From NCBI GenBank assembly GCA_016794585.1, contig JAEUJM010000013.1, positions 248,001 through 312,000 on the forward strand: a DNA stretch of 64,000 nucleotides. The letters are read 5' to 3'. How positions within the stretch are numbered: the stretch's first letter is position 1; each line of letters starts with the position of its first letter. Shown here one piece after another: positions 51,904 through 60,916 of this stretch. The stretch comes from Acidimicrobiales bacterium. Lineage in GTDB: Bacteria > Actinomycetota > Acidimicrobiia > Acidimicrobiales > DATDAH01. A model generated the notes under the pieces. It worked only from the letters and a program-made list of their open reading frames with translations, was not told the DNA's origin and ran no database searches. The position numbers were made by a program, and so were the translations under genes.

Positions 51904-53178
51904 ATGACCTCCACCGCCACCGAGACCACCGACGACGACGCGCCCCTCGGCGACGACGGCGACCGCGACCACGACGGTCCGATCACCGTCGAGGACGAGC
52001 GCGGCGAGGAGAAGCGGGCCTGGCGTCGGGCCATGGTCAAGGGCCTCTTCGCCTACGTCGTGTCGCGCATCATGGTGCTCGCCGGCACCGGCATCGTGGC
52101 CGCCCAACGGGGCGTCGACGCCAACGTCGAGGGCGTGGCCCGCCCCGAGGGCGCCCAGACCTTCATCGTCCAGGTCCTCGATTCGTGGGACGGCAACTGG
52201 TACATGGAGATCGTGCGGGGCGGCTACCCGCAGCGCATCCCCGAGAACATCACGTACTTCCAGATCGAGGCGCGGGCGGCCTTCTTCCCGCTCTACCCCG
52301 CCCTCGTGGGCCTCTTCGACCGCATCCTGCCCGGCAGCGAGGTCTTCGCCGGCATCTTCGTCAACGCCCTGTTGGGAGCGGTCGTCGTGCTCATGGTGGG
52401 CCTGCTCGCGCGCACCGTGTTCGGCATCAAGCCCGCCGAGCGGACCATGGTGTTGATGGCCATGTTCCCCGGGGCCTTCGTGCTCAGCTTCGCCTACAGC
52501 GAAGCGCTCCTGATCGCGCTCGCCGCCGCGTGCCTGCTGTTCCTGTACAAGCGCCAATGGCTGTTGGCGGGCATCTTCGCCGCCCTCGCCACCGCGACGC
52601 GCCCCAACGGCGTGGCCCTCGTGGCCGCCTGTGGGGTGGCCGCCCTCATCGCCATCTGGCAGGACCGCGAGTGGCGCTCGCTCATCGCCCCCGCGCTCGC
52701 CCCGCTCGGCTTCATCGCCTTCCAGTGGTACCTGCGGGTCCACACCGACGAGAACTGGGCCTGGTTCCGGGTGCAGACCGAGGCCTGGGCCGAGGGCACC
52801 AGCTTCGGCGCCACCGCCCTCCAGGACACGTTCGGGTTCCTCACCCATCCCCTGAACTCCCCCACCGACGTGCTCACCACCACGTCGCTGTTCGCCATGT
52901 TCGCCCTGCTCTACACGGCGTGGAAGAAGCGGCTGCCGTGGCCGATGGTCGCCTATGTGGCCGTCGTCCTGGCGCTGATGCTCATCCCCGAGACGGTCAC
53001 CGCCCGGCCCCGCTTCGTCTACACCGCCTTCCCGCTCTTCCTCTCGGCCGGCGCGTGGTGGCCCGAGGACGACGAGACCAGCTGGGCCCACGACGGCTGG
53101 ACGCTGCTGATCGCGCTCTGCGCCGCCGGGCTGGTGACGCTCACCGCCCTCTACGGGGTCTACGGCGCGATCCCGTGA
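51904..53178 (+). CDS. PIG-V/GT76-like mannosyltransferase
   Basis: A 424-residue membrane glycosyltransferase of the GT-C type. After a disordered acidic N-terminus (about 35 residues) there are about nine helices. The external loop DSWDGNWYMEIVRGGYP with Asp96 and AFFPLYPALVGL is the PIG-V signature. FPGAFVLSFAYSEALLIAL is the second family segment, and ATATRPNGVALV a third. It probably uses a polyprenyl-phosphate sugar outside the membrane. ATG 51904 is chosen; an in-frame GTG at 51889 is the alternative. Its stop overlaps the third AftD-like gene by 4 nt. Confidence 0.87.
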   Translation: MTSTATETTDDDAPLGDDGDRDHDGPITVEDERGEEKRAWRRAMVKGLFAYVVSRIMVLAGTGIVAAQRGVDANVEGVARPEGAQTFIVQVLDSWDGNWYMEIVRGGYPQRIPENITYFQIEARAAFFPLYPALVGLFDRILPGSEVFAGIFVNALLGAVVVLMVGLLARTVFGIKPAERTMVLMAMFPGAFVLSFAYSEALLIALAAACLLFLYKRQWLLAGIFAALATATRPNGVALVAACGVAALIAIWQDREWRSLIAPALAPLGFIAFQWYLRVHTDENWAWFRVQTEAWAEGTSFGATALQDTFGFLTHPLNSPTDVLTTTSLFAMFALLYTAWKKRLPWPMVAYVAVVLALMLIPETVTARPRFVYTAFPLFLSAGAWWPEDDETSWAHDGWTLLIALCAAGLVTLTALYGVYGAIP

Positions 53179-56100
53179 TCGCGGGCCGCCGTCGCTCCGC
53201 GCTCGAGCTCGCGGGCCTGGCGCTGCTCGCCTACGTCCCCGCCCTCACCGCCGCGCCGGGGCGCATCCCGGCGGACACCAAGCTCTACCTCTACCTCGAC
53301 CCCGGGCGACAGATGGGCGACGCCCTGTGGTCGTTCGACACCCGCCAGTTCGCCGGGTGGGTCCCGCACCAGATCATCGGGTACCTCTGGCCCAGCGGGC
53401 CGTTCTACTGGCTGTTCGAGCGGGTGGGCGTGCCCGACTGGATCGCCCACCGGCTCTGGCTGGGCACCATCTTGTTCGCGGCCGGCGCCGGCCTGCGCTG
53501 GTGCGCGCGGCGCCTGGGCCTCGCCCCCACCGCCGCGCTCGTCGCCGCCGTGGTGTACCAGCTGTCGCCGTACGTGCTGCCGTACCTCTCGCGCACCTCG
53601 GTGCTGCTCCTGCCGTGGGCCGCCCTGGGGTGGCTGGTGGGGCTCACCATCGGCGCCGCCACCCGCGCGCCCACCGGTCGGTCCCCCGGACGCGACGCCG
53701 CCCTCTTCGCCCTCGTCGTCGCCACCGTCGGGGGCATCAACGCCACCGCCCTCTTGATGATCGCGCCGGTGCCGCTCCTGTGGCTGATCGACGCCGCCGC
53801 CCGTGACGTCATCTCGTGGCGGCGAGCCGGGCGCACGGTCGTCACGCTCGGCGGCCTCAGCCTGGCGGTGTCGCTGTGGTGGATGACGGCACTCGCCGTG
53901 CAGGCCCGATACGGCGCCGCCGCGCTCTCCTTCAGCGAGACCCTCGAAGCGGTCTCGTCCACCGCGGTGAGCACGGAGGTGCTGCGGGGCCTGGGGTACT
54001 GGCTCTTCTACGTCGGCGACCCGGTCACCGCGGCCACGACGGCGTCCCGGGCGTACCAGGAGAGCCCCCTCCTGCTCGCCATGGGCTTCGCCCTCGTCCT
54101 GGTGGGAGTGACCGGGCTGGTGGTGGTGCGCTGGTCCCAGCGTCGCTTCGCGGCCCTCTGCCTCGCCGCCGGGGTCCTGCTCGCCGTCGGCGCCTACCCC
54201 ATCGACGACCCCTCCCCCCTCGGCTCCGCCCTGGCGGGCTCCTCCCGGTCGACCCTCGTGCTCGCACTGCGCTCGAGCACCCGTGCCGTTCCGATGGCGG
54301 TGTTCGCGCTGGCGCTCGGCGCCGGTGCGCTGGTCACCGCGTTGGCCCGCCACCGCGCCCGGCTGGGCGCGCTGGCCGGCGCCGCCGTCGTCGTGCTGGC
54401 CGTCCTGAACCTGCCGCCGGCGTGGACCGGGCGCTTCGTGGACCCCGACCTCGACCGCCCCCAGGACGTCCCGTCGTGGTGGACCGAGGCCGGCCGTGAC
54501 CTCGACGCGATGCCCGACGGGTACCGCGTCCTGCAGGTCCCGGGGATGGAGTTCTCGACCTACCGGTGGGGCCACACCGTCGATCCTGTGCTTCCGGGCG
54601 TGAGCGAACGTCCGCTCGTCACCCGCGACCTCCTGCCCCTCGGCAGCCCGGCCGCGATGGACACCCTGTACGCCCTCGACGACCGCTTCCAGGCGGGCGT
54701 GGCCGAGCGGGCCGCCATCGGACCCGTGGCCCGCCTGCTCGGGGCCGACACCGTCCTGGTCACGCCCGAGACGGCCTTCGAGCGCTACCAGACCCCCCGC
54801 CCCGAGCCCACGTGGTCCCTCCTCGGCAACGGCGGCGAGGCGGCTGACGGCCTGGGGGTGCCGGTCCCCTACGGGGACGCCGCCCCCAACCTGGCGCCCA
54901 CGGCCCCGGCGGCCGCGGCGATGGTCGACGAGGAGGCGCTCGCGCTCGAGGCCGAGGGCACGCTGGGCGAGGCCGTGCCCCCGCTCGCGCTGATCCCCGT
55001 CGAGGACCCCGAGCCCATCGTGCGCGCCGGCGTCGGCACCGTGGTCGTGTCCGGCAGCGGGGACGGCGTGGTCGACGCCGCCGCCGCCGGGCTCGTCGAC
55101 GGCCACCGCACGATCCGTTACGCCGCCGCCACCGACGACCTGGACGCGGCCGTCGACGAGGCCGACCTGGTGGTGGCCACCGACAGCAACCGCGTGCGGG
55201 CCCGCCAGTGGCGGGGCAGCCAGGACGTCTGGGGCTTCACCGAGGACGGCGAGCACGACGGCCTGCTCGAGGAGGACGCCGCCGACCACCGCCTCGAGGT
55301 GTTCCCCGACGAGGGCGAGGCGAACGTGACCACGGCGCACCAGGTGGGGCCGCTCCGCGCAACGGCGAGCGCCTACGGCGAGCCCAACGCGTACCGCCCC
55401 GAGGTGCGGGCGGCCATGGCGATCGACGGCGACCCGGCCACGGCCTGGGTGGTCGCCGACCGGGCCGACCCGCTCGGCCAGCGCCTGCGCATCGACGCCG
55501 ACGAGCCCGTGGACGCGTTCACCGTGCTCCAGGCCCGGATCCCCCACGCCTCCCGTTGGATCACCGAGGTGCGCCTCACGACGTCCTCGGGAGAGGATCG
55601 CACCATCCCCCTCACCGAGGCGTCCCGGACGGGTGAGGGCCAGCCCGTCGCCTTGGAGGCGCCCGCCGACTGGTGGCAGCTCGAGATCACCGGCACGAAC
55701 GTCGCGCCTGCCGCGGCCTACCCCAACCAGGGACCCGTCGGCTTCGCCGAGGTGACGACCGCGCTCGGCCCCACCCAGGAGGTCGTCGAGCTGCCCACGG
55801 ACGTGCTCGAGGCCGCCGGCCCCGACACCCCGCTCGCCCTCGTCCTGACCCGCCTGCGCACCGATCCCCTCGACCGCTGGCGGGGCGACCCCGAGCGGAC
55901 GCTGACCCGTTCCTTCACCCTCGGGGCACCCCAGGAGCTGGCGGTCGCCACGACGGGACGCCTCGATCGGCGGGCGTCGGACGTCGTCCTCGCCGACCTC
56001 TTCGGGGTGCGGACCGCCACCAGCAGCGAGCACCTGGCCGGCGACCCCGCCGCCGGGGGCTGGGCCGCGGTCGACGGCGACCCCGACACCGCCTGGCTGA

Positions 56101-57446
56101 CGCCGTTCGCCGTCGGGGCCGGGCCCACGCTGACCGTCCCCACCTCGGGGCGCCTCGGCGAGCTCGAGCTCGAGATCGCCCGCGGCAACCACGTCGCGGC
56201 CGTCTCCGAGGTCGAGCTCTCCCGGGGTGGGGTCCACGAGACCGTGCCCCTCGACCCCGCCGCCGCCGACGGGACGACCCGCATCGACCCCGGGGCGCTG
56301 GCCGACGAGGACGGGCCGCTCACCGTGACCATCACGGGCACCAAGGGCGCCACGACCGTGGACCGCCGCTACGGAGAGGTCACCCTCCTTCCCAGCGGGA
56401 TCGCCGAGTTGGCGGGCCCCGGTCTGGCCGCCGACCCCCTCCCGGGGCGCCTCGACACGGGCTGTCGTGACGACCTCCTGTCGGTCGACGGCGAGCCGGT
56501 CCCCCTGCGCTTCCGGGGCACCACCGAGGCCGCGTTCGCCGGTGACCCCCTCGACGTCACCCGGTGCGGCCCCGCGGCCGGCGAGCGCCTCGCCCTCGAC
56601 GCCGGCACCCACGAGGTGGCGAGCACCCCAGGCGCCACGACGGGCCTCGACGTCGACCGGGTGGTGTTGACCAACGAGGCCGCTGAGCAGGCCGTGGCCG
56701 CGCCGATCCCGGCCGCACCCGAGGTCACCGCCGAAGGCGGACGAGCCCATCAGACCGTCACCGTCGGACCCTGCCCCGAGGGCTGCTGGCTCGATCAGGG
56801 CGTGGGCTGGAACCCCGGTTGGAGCGCTACCGCCGACGGCCGGTCGCTCGGCGAGCCCGAGCTCGTCAGCGGCGGCATGAACGGGTGGTTCCTCCCCGCC
56901 TCGGATCAGCCCACCACCGTCGAGCTGCAGTGGCGACCACAACGCTGGACGTGGGGCGCCTTGGCCCTGTCCCTCGCGGCATTCGTCGCCTGCATCGTGC
57001 TCGTGGTGATCGACCGCCGCCGCCCGGCCACCGACGGCTCCCCCGCCGACGAGGACCGACCGCCCCTCGCCTGGCCGTGGGAGCGCGACCGGCGCCGCCA
57101 CCACGTCGTCTGGGCCGTCGCCACCGTGACCGCGACGCTGGTGGTGGCCCCGGTGTGGGGCCTCGTCGTCCTCGCGGTCTCGCTCCCCCTCGTCTGGGTA
57201 CGGCGCTCGCGTCTGGTGGCCGCAGCCGGTCTGGCGGGCCTCGCCCTCGTGACCTCGGCCGTGGTCGTGCGCCAGGCCCGCCTGGACAGCCTGGCCGGCT
57301 TCGGCTGGGTCTCCACGGTGGCCGCCGCCCACCGCCCGGCGCTTGCCATGGTGGTGCTGGTGGTCGCGGCCACCCTCCCGGGCGTCGATCGCGCGACCGC
57401 TAGCCTCCCGGGGTCCCCTTCCGAGCCAGGAGGCGAGCCCGGGTGA
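53175..57446 (+). CDS. AftD-like giant GT-C arabinofuranosyltransferase family protein 3
   Basis: A 1423-residue protein. The first external loop is RIPADTKLYLYLDPGRQM (Asp34), followed by HQIIGYLWPSGPFYWLF, matching the AftD/DUF3367 pattern. About twelve helices end near residue 430. Discoidin-like modules lie around AIDGDPATAW (748) and AVDGDPDTAW (964). The module GWNPGWSATADG is near 1208 with two cysteines just before (GPCPEGCWLDQ). Four or five C-terminal helices follow. Same architecture as the sister at 32458, but sequence is well diverged. GTG 53175 overlaps the PIG-V-like gene, and the stop overlaps the GT39-like gene, each by 4 nt. Confidence 0.87.
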   Translation: MIAGRRRSALELAGLALLAYVPALTAAPGRIPADTKLYLYLDPGRQMGDALWSFDTRQFAGWVPHQIIGYLWPSGPFYWLFERVGVPDWIAHRLWLGTILFAAGAGLRWCARRLGLAPTAALVAAVVYQLSPYVLPYLSRTSVLLLPWAALGWLVGLTIGAATRAPTGRSPGRDAALFALVVATVGGINATALLMIAPVPLLWLIDAAARDVISWRRAGRTVVTLGGLSLAVSLWWMTALAVQARYGAAALSFSETLEAVSSTAVSTEVLRGLGYWLFYVGDPVTAATTASRAYQESPLLLAMGFALVLVGVTGLVVVRWSQRRFAALCLAAGVLLAVGAYPIDDPSPLGSALAGSSRSTLVLALRSSTRAVPMAVFALALGAGALVTALARHRARLGALAGAAVVVLAVLNLPPAWTGRFVDPDLDRPQDVPSWWTEAGRDLDAMPDGYRVLQVPGMEFSTYRWGHTVDPVLPGVSERPLVTRDLLPLGSPAAMDTLYALDDRFQAGVAERAAIGPVARLLGADTVLVTPETAFERYQTPRPEPTWSLLGNGGEAADGLGVPVPYGDAAPNLAPTAPAAAAMVDEEALALEAEGTLGEAVPPLALIPVEDPEPIVRAGVGTVVVSGSGDGVVDAAAAGLVDGHRTIRYAAATDDLDAAVDEADLVVATDSNRVRARQWRGSQDVWGFTEDGEHDGLLEEDAADHRLEVFPDEGEANVTTAHQVGPLRATASAYGEPNAYRPEVRAAMAIDGDPATAWVVADRADPLGQRLRIDADEPVDAFTVLQARIPHASRWITEVRLTTSSGEDRTIPLTEASRTGEGQPVALEAPADWWQLEITGTNVAPAAAYPNQGPVGFAEVTTALGPTQEVVELPTDVLEAAGPDTPLALVLTRLRTDPLDRWRGDPERTLTRSFTLGAPQELAVATTGRLDRRASDVVLADLFGVRTATSSEHLAGDPAAGGWAAVDGDPDTAWLTPFAVGAGPTLTVPTSGRLGELELEIARGNHVAAVSEVELSRGGVHETVPLDPAAADGTTRIDPGALADEDGPLTVTITGTKGATTVDRRYGEVTLLPSGIAELAGPGLAADPLPGRLDTGCRDDLLSVDGEPVPLRFRGTTEAAFAGDPLDVTRCGPAAGERLALDAGTHEVASTPGATTGLDVDRVVLTNEAAEQAVAAPIPAAPEVTAEGGRAHQTVTVGPCPEGCWLDQGVGWNPGWSATADGRSLGEPELVSGGMNGWFLPASDQPTTVELQWRPQRWTWGALALSLAAFVACIVLVVIDRRRPATDGSPADEDRPPLAWPWERDRRRHHVVWAVATVTATLVVAPVWGLVVLAVSLPLVWVRRSRLVAAAGLAGLALVTSAVVVRQARLDSLAGFGWVSTVAAAHRPALAMVVLVVAATLPGVDRATASLPGSPSEPGGEPG

Positions 57447-58894
57447 GCGACCGGACCGCGAGCAGCACCGTCGACGTCGACCCGTCCGACGAGGGCCACG
57501 AGCCCGGCCGTCCCGACCTCCCAGGCGTGCCGTCCGGCCGGTCCGACGAGCACGACGACCTGCCCCGAGGCCGCTTCTTCCGGTGGCTGGTGGTCATCGC
57601 CTTGGGCGCCCTCGTGGCGCGGGTGGCCTACATCCTCGTGTTCAAGCGGGACGAGCCGGCCATCGGCGATGCCATCTACTACGCCAACCAGGCCATCCGC
57701 CTCGCCGAGGGGCGGGGCTTCGTACACCCCTTCGACGGTGGCCCGGCCGCGGACCATCCGCCCCTCACCGCCCTCACCATGGCCCCCGTGGCCTGGGTGT
57801 TCGGCACCAGCCTCCTGGCCCAGCGCCTCGCGATGGCCGTGATCGGCACCCTCACGGTGGCGGGCATCGGGATCCTGGGGCGCACCGTGAGCGGCCGAGG
57901 TCGCGTCGGCCTGCTCGCCGCCGGACTCGCCGCGGTCTATCCCAACCTCTGGCTCAACGACGGCGTGGTCATGTCGGAGTCCATCGCCACCCTCACCATC
58001 GTCGGGGTGTTCCTCACGCTCTACCGGGCGCAGGGTCGCTACACGGTGGGGCGGCTCGCGGTGATCGGGGCGCTCTGCGGGGTGGCCATCCTCGCCCGGG
58101 CCGAGTCCGCCTTCCTCCTTCCCTTCGTGGTCCTGCCCACGGTCTGGTTCACGGGCGATCGCTCCCGTTGGCAGCGGCTCGGCGTGGTGGCCGTGGCCGG
58201 GGTGTGCGCCGTGGCGGTCGTCGTGCCGTGGAGCGCGTACAATATCACCCGCTTCGAGAAGCCCGTGCTGCTGTCCACCAACGACGGCCTCACCATCCTG
58301 GGCGCCAACTGCGACACCACCTACTACGGCGACGGGGTGGGGCTCTGGTCGTTCGCCTGCCCCTTCACGGTGCCGATCACCACGCCACCGCCGGTGCACG
58401 AGGGCTGCGTGCCCGAGCCCGACGACGCCTGGTCCTGCGCCGACCAGTCGGAGGTGGCGGCCGCCTTCCGCACGGCGGGCATCGACTACGTCCTCAACCA
58501 CAAGCAGCGCTTCCCGATCGTGGCCGCGGCCCGTGTCGGGCGCATCTGGGGGGTCTACGCGCCCGGCCAGATGGTGGCCTACAGCGAGGGAGACCTCGCC
58601 ACCACGGGCGAGGGCCGCGAGGGCTGGGCGTCGTGGTGGGGCTGGGTGATGTGGTGGGCGATGGTCCCCGCGTCGGTCTACGGCGCGGTCCTGCTGCACC
58701 GTCGAGGCCGCATGGTCCTGCCCCTGGTGATGACCGCGGTGGTCATCACCGTGACCGCGGTCGCCTTCTACGGGCTGGTGCGGTTCCGGGTCCCGGCCGA
58801 GGTGGCCGTCGTGGTCCTCGCCGCCGCCGCCCTCGATGCCGTCCTCCGGCGGCGCCGGGAGGGTCAGGAGGCCGGTAGCGTGGCGCCCTCATGA
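57443..58894 (+). CDS. GT39/ArnT-like membrane glycosyltransferase
   Basis: A 483-residue GT-C enzyme expected to transfer a sugar from a polyprenyl phosphate outside the membrane. It has a disordered acidic N-terminus (1-40), then about ten to eleven helices. AIGDAIYYANQAIRL (Asp76) is the first-loop motif, and DHPPLTALTMAP (104-115) the second. AILARAESAFLLP is the family helix. External cysteines in NCDTTYYGDG, SFACPF, HEGCVPEP and WSCADQ probably form disulfides. A paralogue with the same four-Cys pattern is at 62722. 4-nt overlaps on both sides. Confidence 0.88.
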   Translation: MSDRTASSTVDVDPSDEGHEPGRPDLPGVPSGRSDEHDDLPRGRFFRWLVVIALGALVARVAYILVFKRDEPAIGDAIYYANQAIRLAEGRGFVHPFDGGPAADHPPLTALTMAPVAWVFGTSLLAQRLAMAVIGTLTVAGIGILGRTVSGRGRVGLLAAGLAAVYPNLWLNDGVVMSESIATLTIVGVFLTLYRAQGRYTVGRLAVIGALCGVAILARAESAFLLPFVVLPTVWFTGDRSRWQRLGVVAVAGVCAVAVVVPWSAYNITRFEKPVLLSTNDGLTILGANCDTTYYGDGVGLWSFACPFTVPITTPPPVHEGCVPEPDDAWSCADQSEVAAAFRTAGIDYVLNHKQRFPIVAAARVGRIWGVYAPGQMVAYSEGDLATTGEGREGWASWWGWVMWWAMVPASVYGAVLLHRRGRMVLPLVMTAVVITVTAVAFYGLVRFRVPAEVAVVVLAAAALDAVLRRRREGQEAGSVAPS

Positions 58895-59655
58895 CCACTC
58901 GAGGGCCGGCGGAGCTGCTGTTCATCATCCCCGCCTTCAACGAGGAGGAGGCCCTCCCCGGCGTGCTCGCGGAGCTGGCCCAGGCCTACCCGGACGCCGA
59001 CGTCGTGGTCATCGACGACGGTTCGTCGGACCGCACGGCGGCGGTGGCCCGCGCCGGCGGTGCCGTCGTCCTCCAGCTCCCCTACAACCTCGGCATCGGC
59101 GGCGCCCTGCGCACCGGGTTCCGCTACGCCGTGCGCAAGGGCTACCCGCGCGGCGTGCAGTTCGACGCCGACGGCCAGCACCACCCGGACGAGGTGCCCG
59201 CCCTCCTCGCCGGGCTCGACGCCGGCGCCGACATGGTGGTCGGGAGCCGCTTCGTCGACGGCCGCCCGCCGGGCTACCACGTCGGCCGCCTCCGCAAGGC
59301 CGCCATGGGCGTCCTCACCGTGACCATGCGCCGGATCGCCGGGAAGGACTTCAGCGACACCAGCTCGGGCTTCCGGGCCTTCTCCCGGCCCGTGCTCGAG
59401 TTCTTCGCCGACACCTACCCGGCCGAGTACATGGAGTCGGTCGAGGCCCTGTTCTCGACGGTGCGGGCCGGCTACGAGGTGGTCGAGGTGCCCGTCACCA
59501 TGCGCAACCGTGAGCTGGGCGCGCCGTCCAACCGCACCTGGCGCCTCGTGTACCACTACCTGCGGCTGTTCGTCGTGCTCCTCGCCGCCGCACCCCGGTC
59601 CCGTCGGCCGAGCCCGCCGCCGGCCGACAGCGCGGCGCCGGAGGCGACGGCGTGA
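58891..59655 (+). CDS. GT2 family glycosyltransferase (polyprenyl-phosphate sugar synthase-like)
   Basis: A 254-residue inverting glycosyltransferase with the GT-A fold. LFIIPAFNEEEALPGVLAEL, VVIDDGSSDRTAAVARAGG and QFDADGQHHPDEVP (DxD site) are clear, followed by GKDFSDTSSGFRAFSRPVLE. It probably loads a sugar onto a polyprenyl phosphate for the membrane GT-C enzymes. A DUF2304 gene directly follows, as is common for this type. ATG 58891 overlaps the upstream stop (ATGA), and its own stop overlaps the DUF2304 start. Confidence 0.92.
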   Translation: MTTRGPAELLFIIPAFNEEEALPGVLAELAQAYPDADVVVIDDGSSDRTAAVARAGGAVVLQLPYNLGIGGALRTGFRYAVRKGYPRGVQFDADGQHHPDEVPALLAGLDAGADMVVGSRFVDGRPPGYHVGRLRKAAMGVLTVTMRRIAGKDFSDTSSGFRAFSRPVLEFFADTYPAEYMESVEALFSTVRAGYEVVEVPVTMRNRELGAPSNRTWRLVYHYLRLFVVLLAAAPRSRRPSPPPADSAAPEATA

Positions 59656-60074
59656 TCCTCCGGGTGGCACTGTTCCTGGGTGGAGAAGACCCGACACAGC
59701 CGGTCGACGACGTCCACGCCATGAGCATCGGCGGGCGGATCCTCGTCGCCGTCCTGACGGCCCTGACCCTGCTGTTCCTGCTGCGTCTCGTGCGCCGGGG
59801 TCAGCTGCGCGGCAAGTACGCCCTGCTCTGGCTCGGCGTCGGCGCCGCCATGGTGGGCTTCGCCATCTATCCGGACGTCCTCGTGCCCATCAGCGACGTC
59901 GTGGGCATCAGCTACGAGCCGGCCATCATCTTCATGGCCGCGATCGCCTTCCTGTTCGTGGTGATCGTGCACTTCTCCTACGAGCTCAGCCGCCTGGAGG
60001 ACCGCACCCGCACCCTCGCCGAGGAGCTGGCCCTGCTCCGCGCCGAGACCCAGGAGCCCGACCCCGAGCCCTGA
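59652..60074 (+). CDS. DUF2304 family membrane protein
   Basis: A 140-residue protein with three membrane helices: GGRILVAVLTALTLLFLLRLV, LLWLGVGAAMVGFAIYPDVL and AIIFMAAIAFLFVVIVHFSY. A charged coiled tail (SRLEDRTRTLAEELALLRAE) follows. DUF2304 proteins typically accompany GT2 polyprenyl-phosphate sugar synthases, as here, and may anchor them. GTG 59652 gives a 4-nt overlap; ATG 59721 would start at the first helix and is the alternative. It ends the second chain of overlapping genes. Confidence 0.85.
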   Translation: MILRVALFLGGEDPTQPVDDVHAMSIGGRILVAVLTALTLLFLLRLVRRGQLRGKYALLWLGVGAAMVGFAIYPDVLVPISDVVGISYEPAIIFMAAIAFLFVVIVHFSYELSRLEDRTRTLAEELALLRAETQEPDPEP

Positions 60075-60094
60075 GGCGATCGCCGGCGCGAGGC

Positions 60095-60916
60095 TCAGGC
60101 GGCGCGGTCCGCTGCGGGCCGGGACTCGACGATGAGGCCGTCGGCCACGAAGGGTGCCCAGCCCTTGCCGATGCTGCGCTCGAGGAAGAGCACGAAGCGC
60201 CCGGCGAGGCCGAGGACGCGGCCGGACAGGCCCTGGCCCTTGGCCTGCTTCACCGCGGGCACGTAGGTGGCGGTGCGGACGTGCTCCCAGCCGTGGCGGG
60301 CGAGCAGGTTGGTGAGGGTGCGCCAGCTGAACAGCACGACGTGGTCGGGGTGGTTGATCTCGGCGCCGGCCATGGCCGCGAAGCCGTTGAGCAGGCCGGA
60401 CGCGTTGGGAGTGGTCAGCACGAGGGTGCCGCCGGGCGCCAGCAGGCCGTGGAGGCCGTCGAGGAAGGAGCCGGGGTCGTCGAGGTGCTCGATGACCTCG
60501 CCGGCGATGAGCAGCTCGGCGGGCTCGATGCCGAGCGAGGCCAACATGTCGGGCTGGCGCCCGTCGGCCACATAGGCCTCGTAGCCCCGGGCCTTGGCCC
60601 GCTCGACCCCGGCCTCGTCGACGTCGATGCCCACGATCGAGGTCGCCACCGCGGCCAGGTGCTCGTGCAACCACGTGCCCGTGGCCGCCTGCATGTCCTC
60701 GTAGCCCGCGTCCACGAAGCCGACGTGGATCACCCGCTTGCCCCGGGCCAGGCCCGACACGTAGTCGATGCGGTTGACCACCTTCGCCTCGGGCAGGCGG
60801 TGCACCATCTCCAGCTGAGCCTCCTGCTTTGCGCCTCCTTCGTCGGCGCCCCTTCGGGATCCGACTCGGGTGCCCGGAGCCGCTCCGCTCCGCTCCGCAG
60901 CGTTGCTGTCTGGCAT
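60095..60916 (-). CDS. Class I SAM-dependent methyltransferase
   Basis: A 273-residue methyltransferase of the Methyltransf_23/UbiG-like type. Motif I is unusual, VIHVGFVDAGYEDMQAATG, with a long insertion before the acidic motif IVGIDVDEAGVERAKARG. AGEVIEHLDDPGSFLDGL is the standard motif between II and III. LFSWRTLTNLLARHGWEHV follows. A short low-complexity N-terminus precedes it. ATG 60916 overlaps the deacetylase stop by one base (TGATG). Presumably it methylates a sugar of the envelope glycan. Confidence 0.86.
   Translation of the reverse strand: MPDSNAAERSGAAPGTRVGSRRGADEGGAKQEAQLEMVHRLPEAKVVNRIDYVSGLARGKRVIHVGFVDAGYEDMQAATGTWLHEHLAAVATSIVGIDVDEAGVERAKARGYEAYVADGRQPDMLASLGIEPAELLIAGEVIEHLDDPGSFLDGLHGLLAPGGTLVLTTPNASGLLNGFAAMAGAEINHPDHVVLFSWRTLTNLLARHGWEHVRTATYVPAVKQAKGQGLSGRVLGLAGRFVLFLERSIGKGWAPFVADGLIVESRPAADRAA

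Noticed and set aside
53160-57332. Open frame of 1390 codons antisense to AftD-like 3
   Set aside because: Same composition artefact; no recognisable domain and no ribosome-binding site.
60060-60105. Bidirectional terminator between DUF2304 and the methyltransferase genes
   Set aside because: Inverted repeats (GAGCC/GGCTC and GCGATCGC) are short and interrupted; no stable single hairpin is evident.
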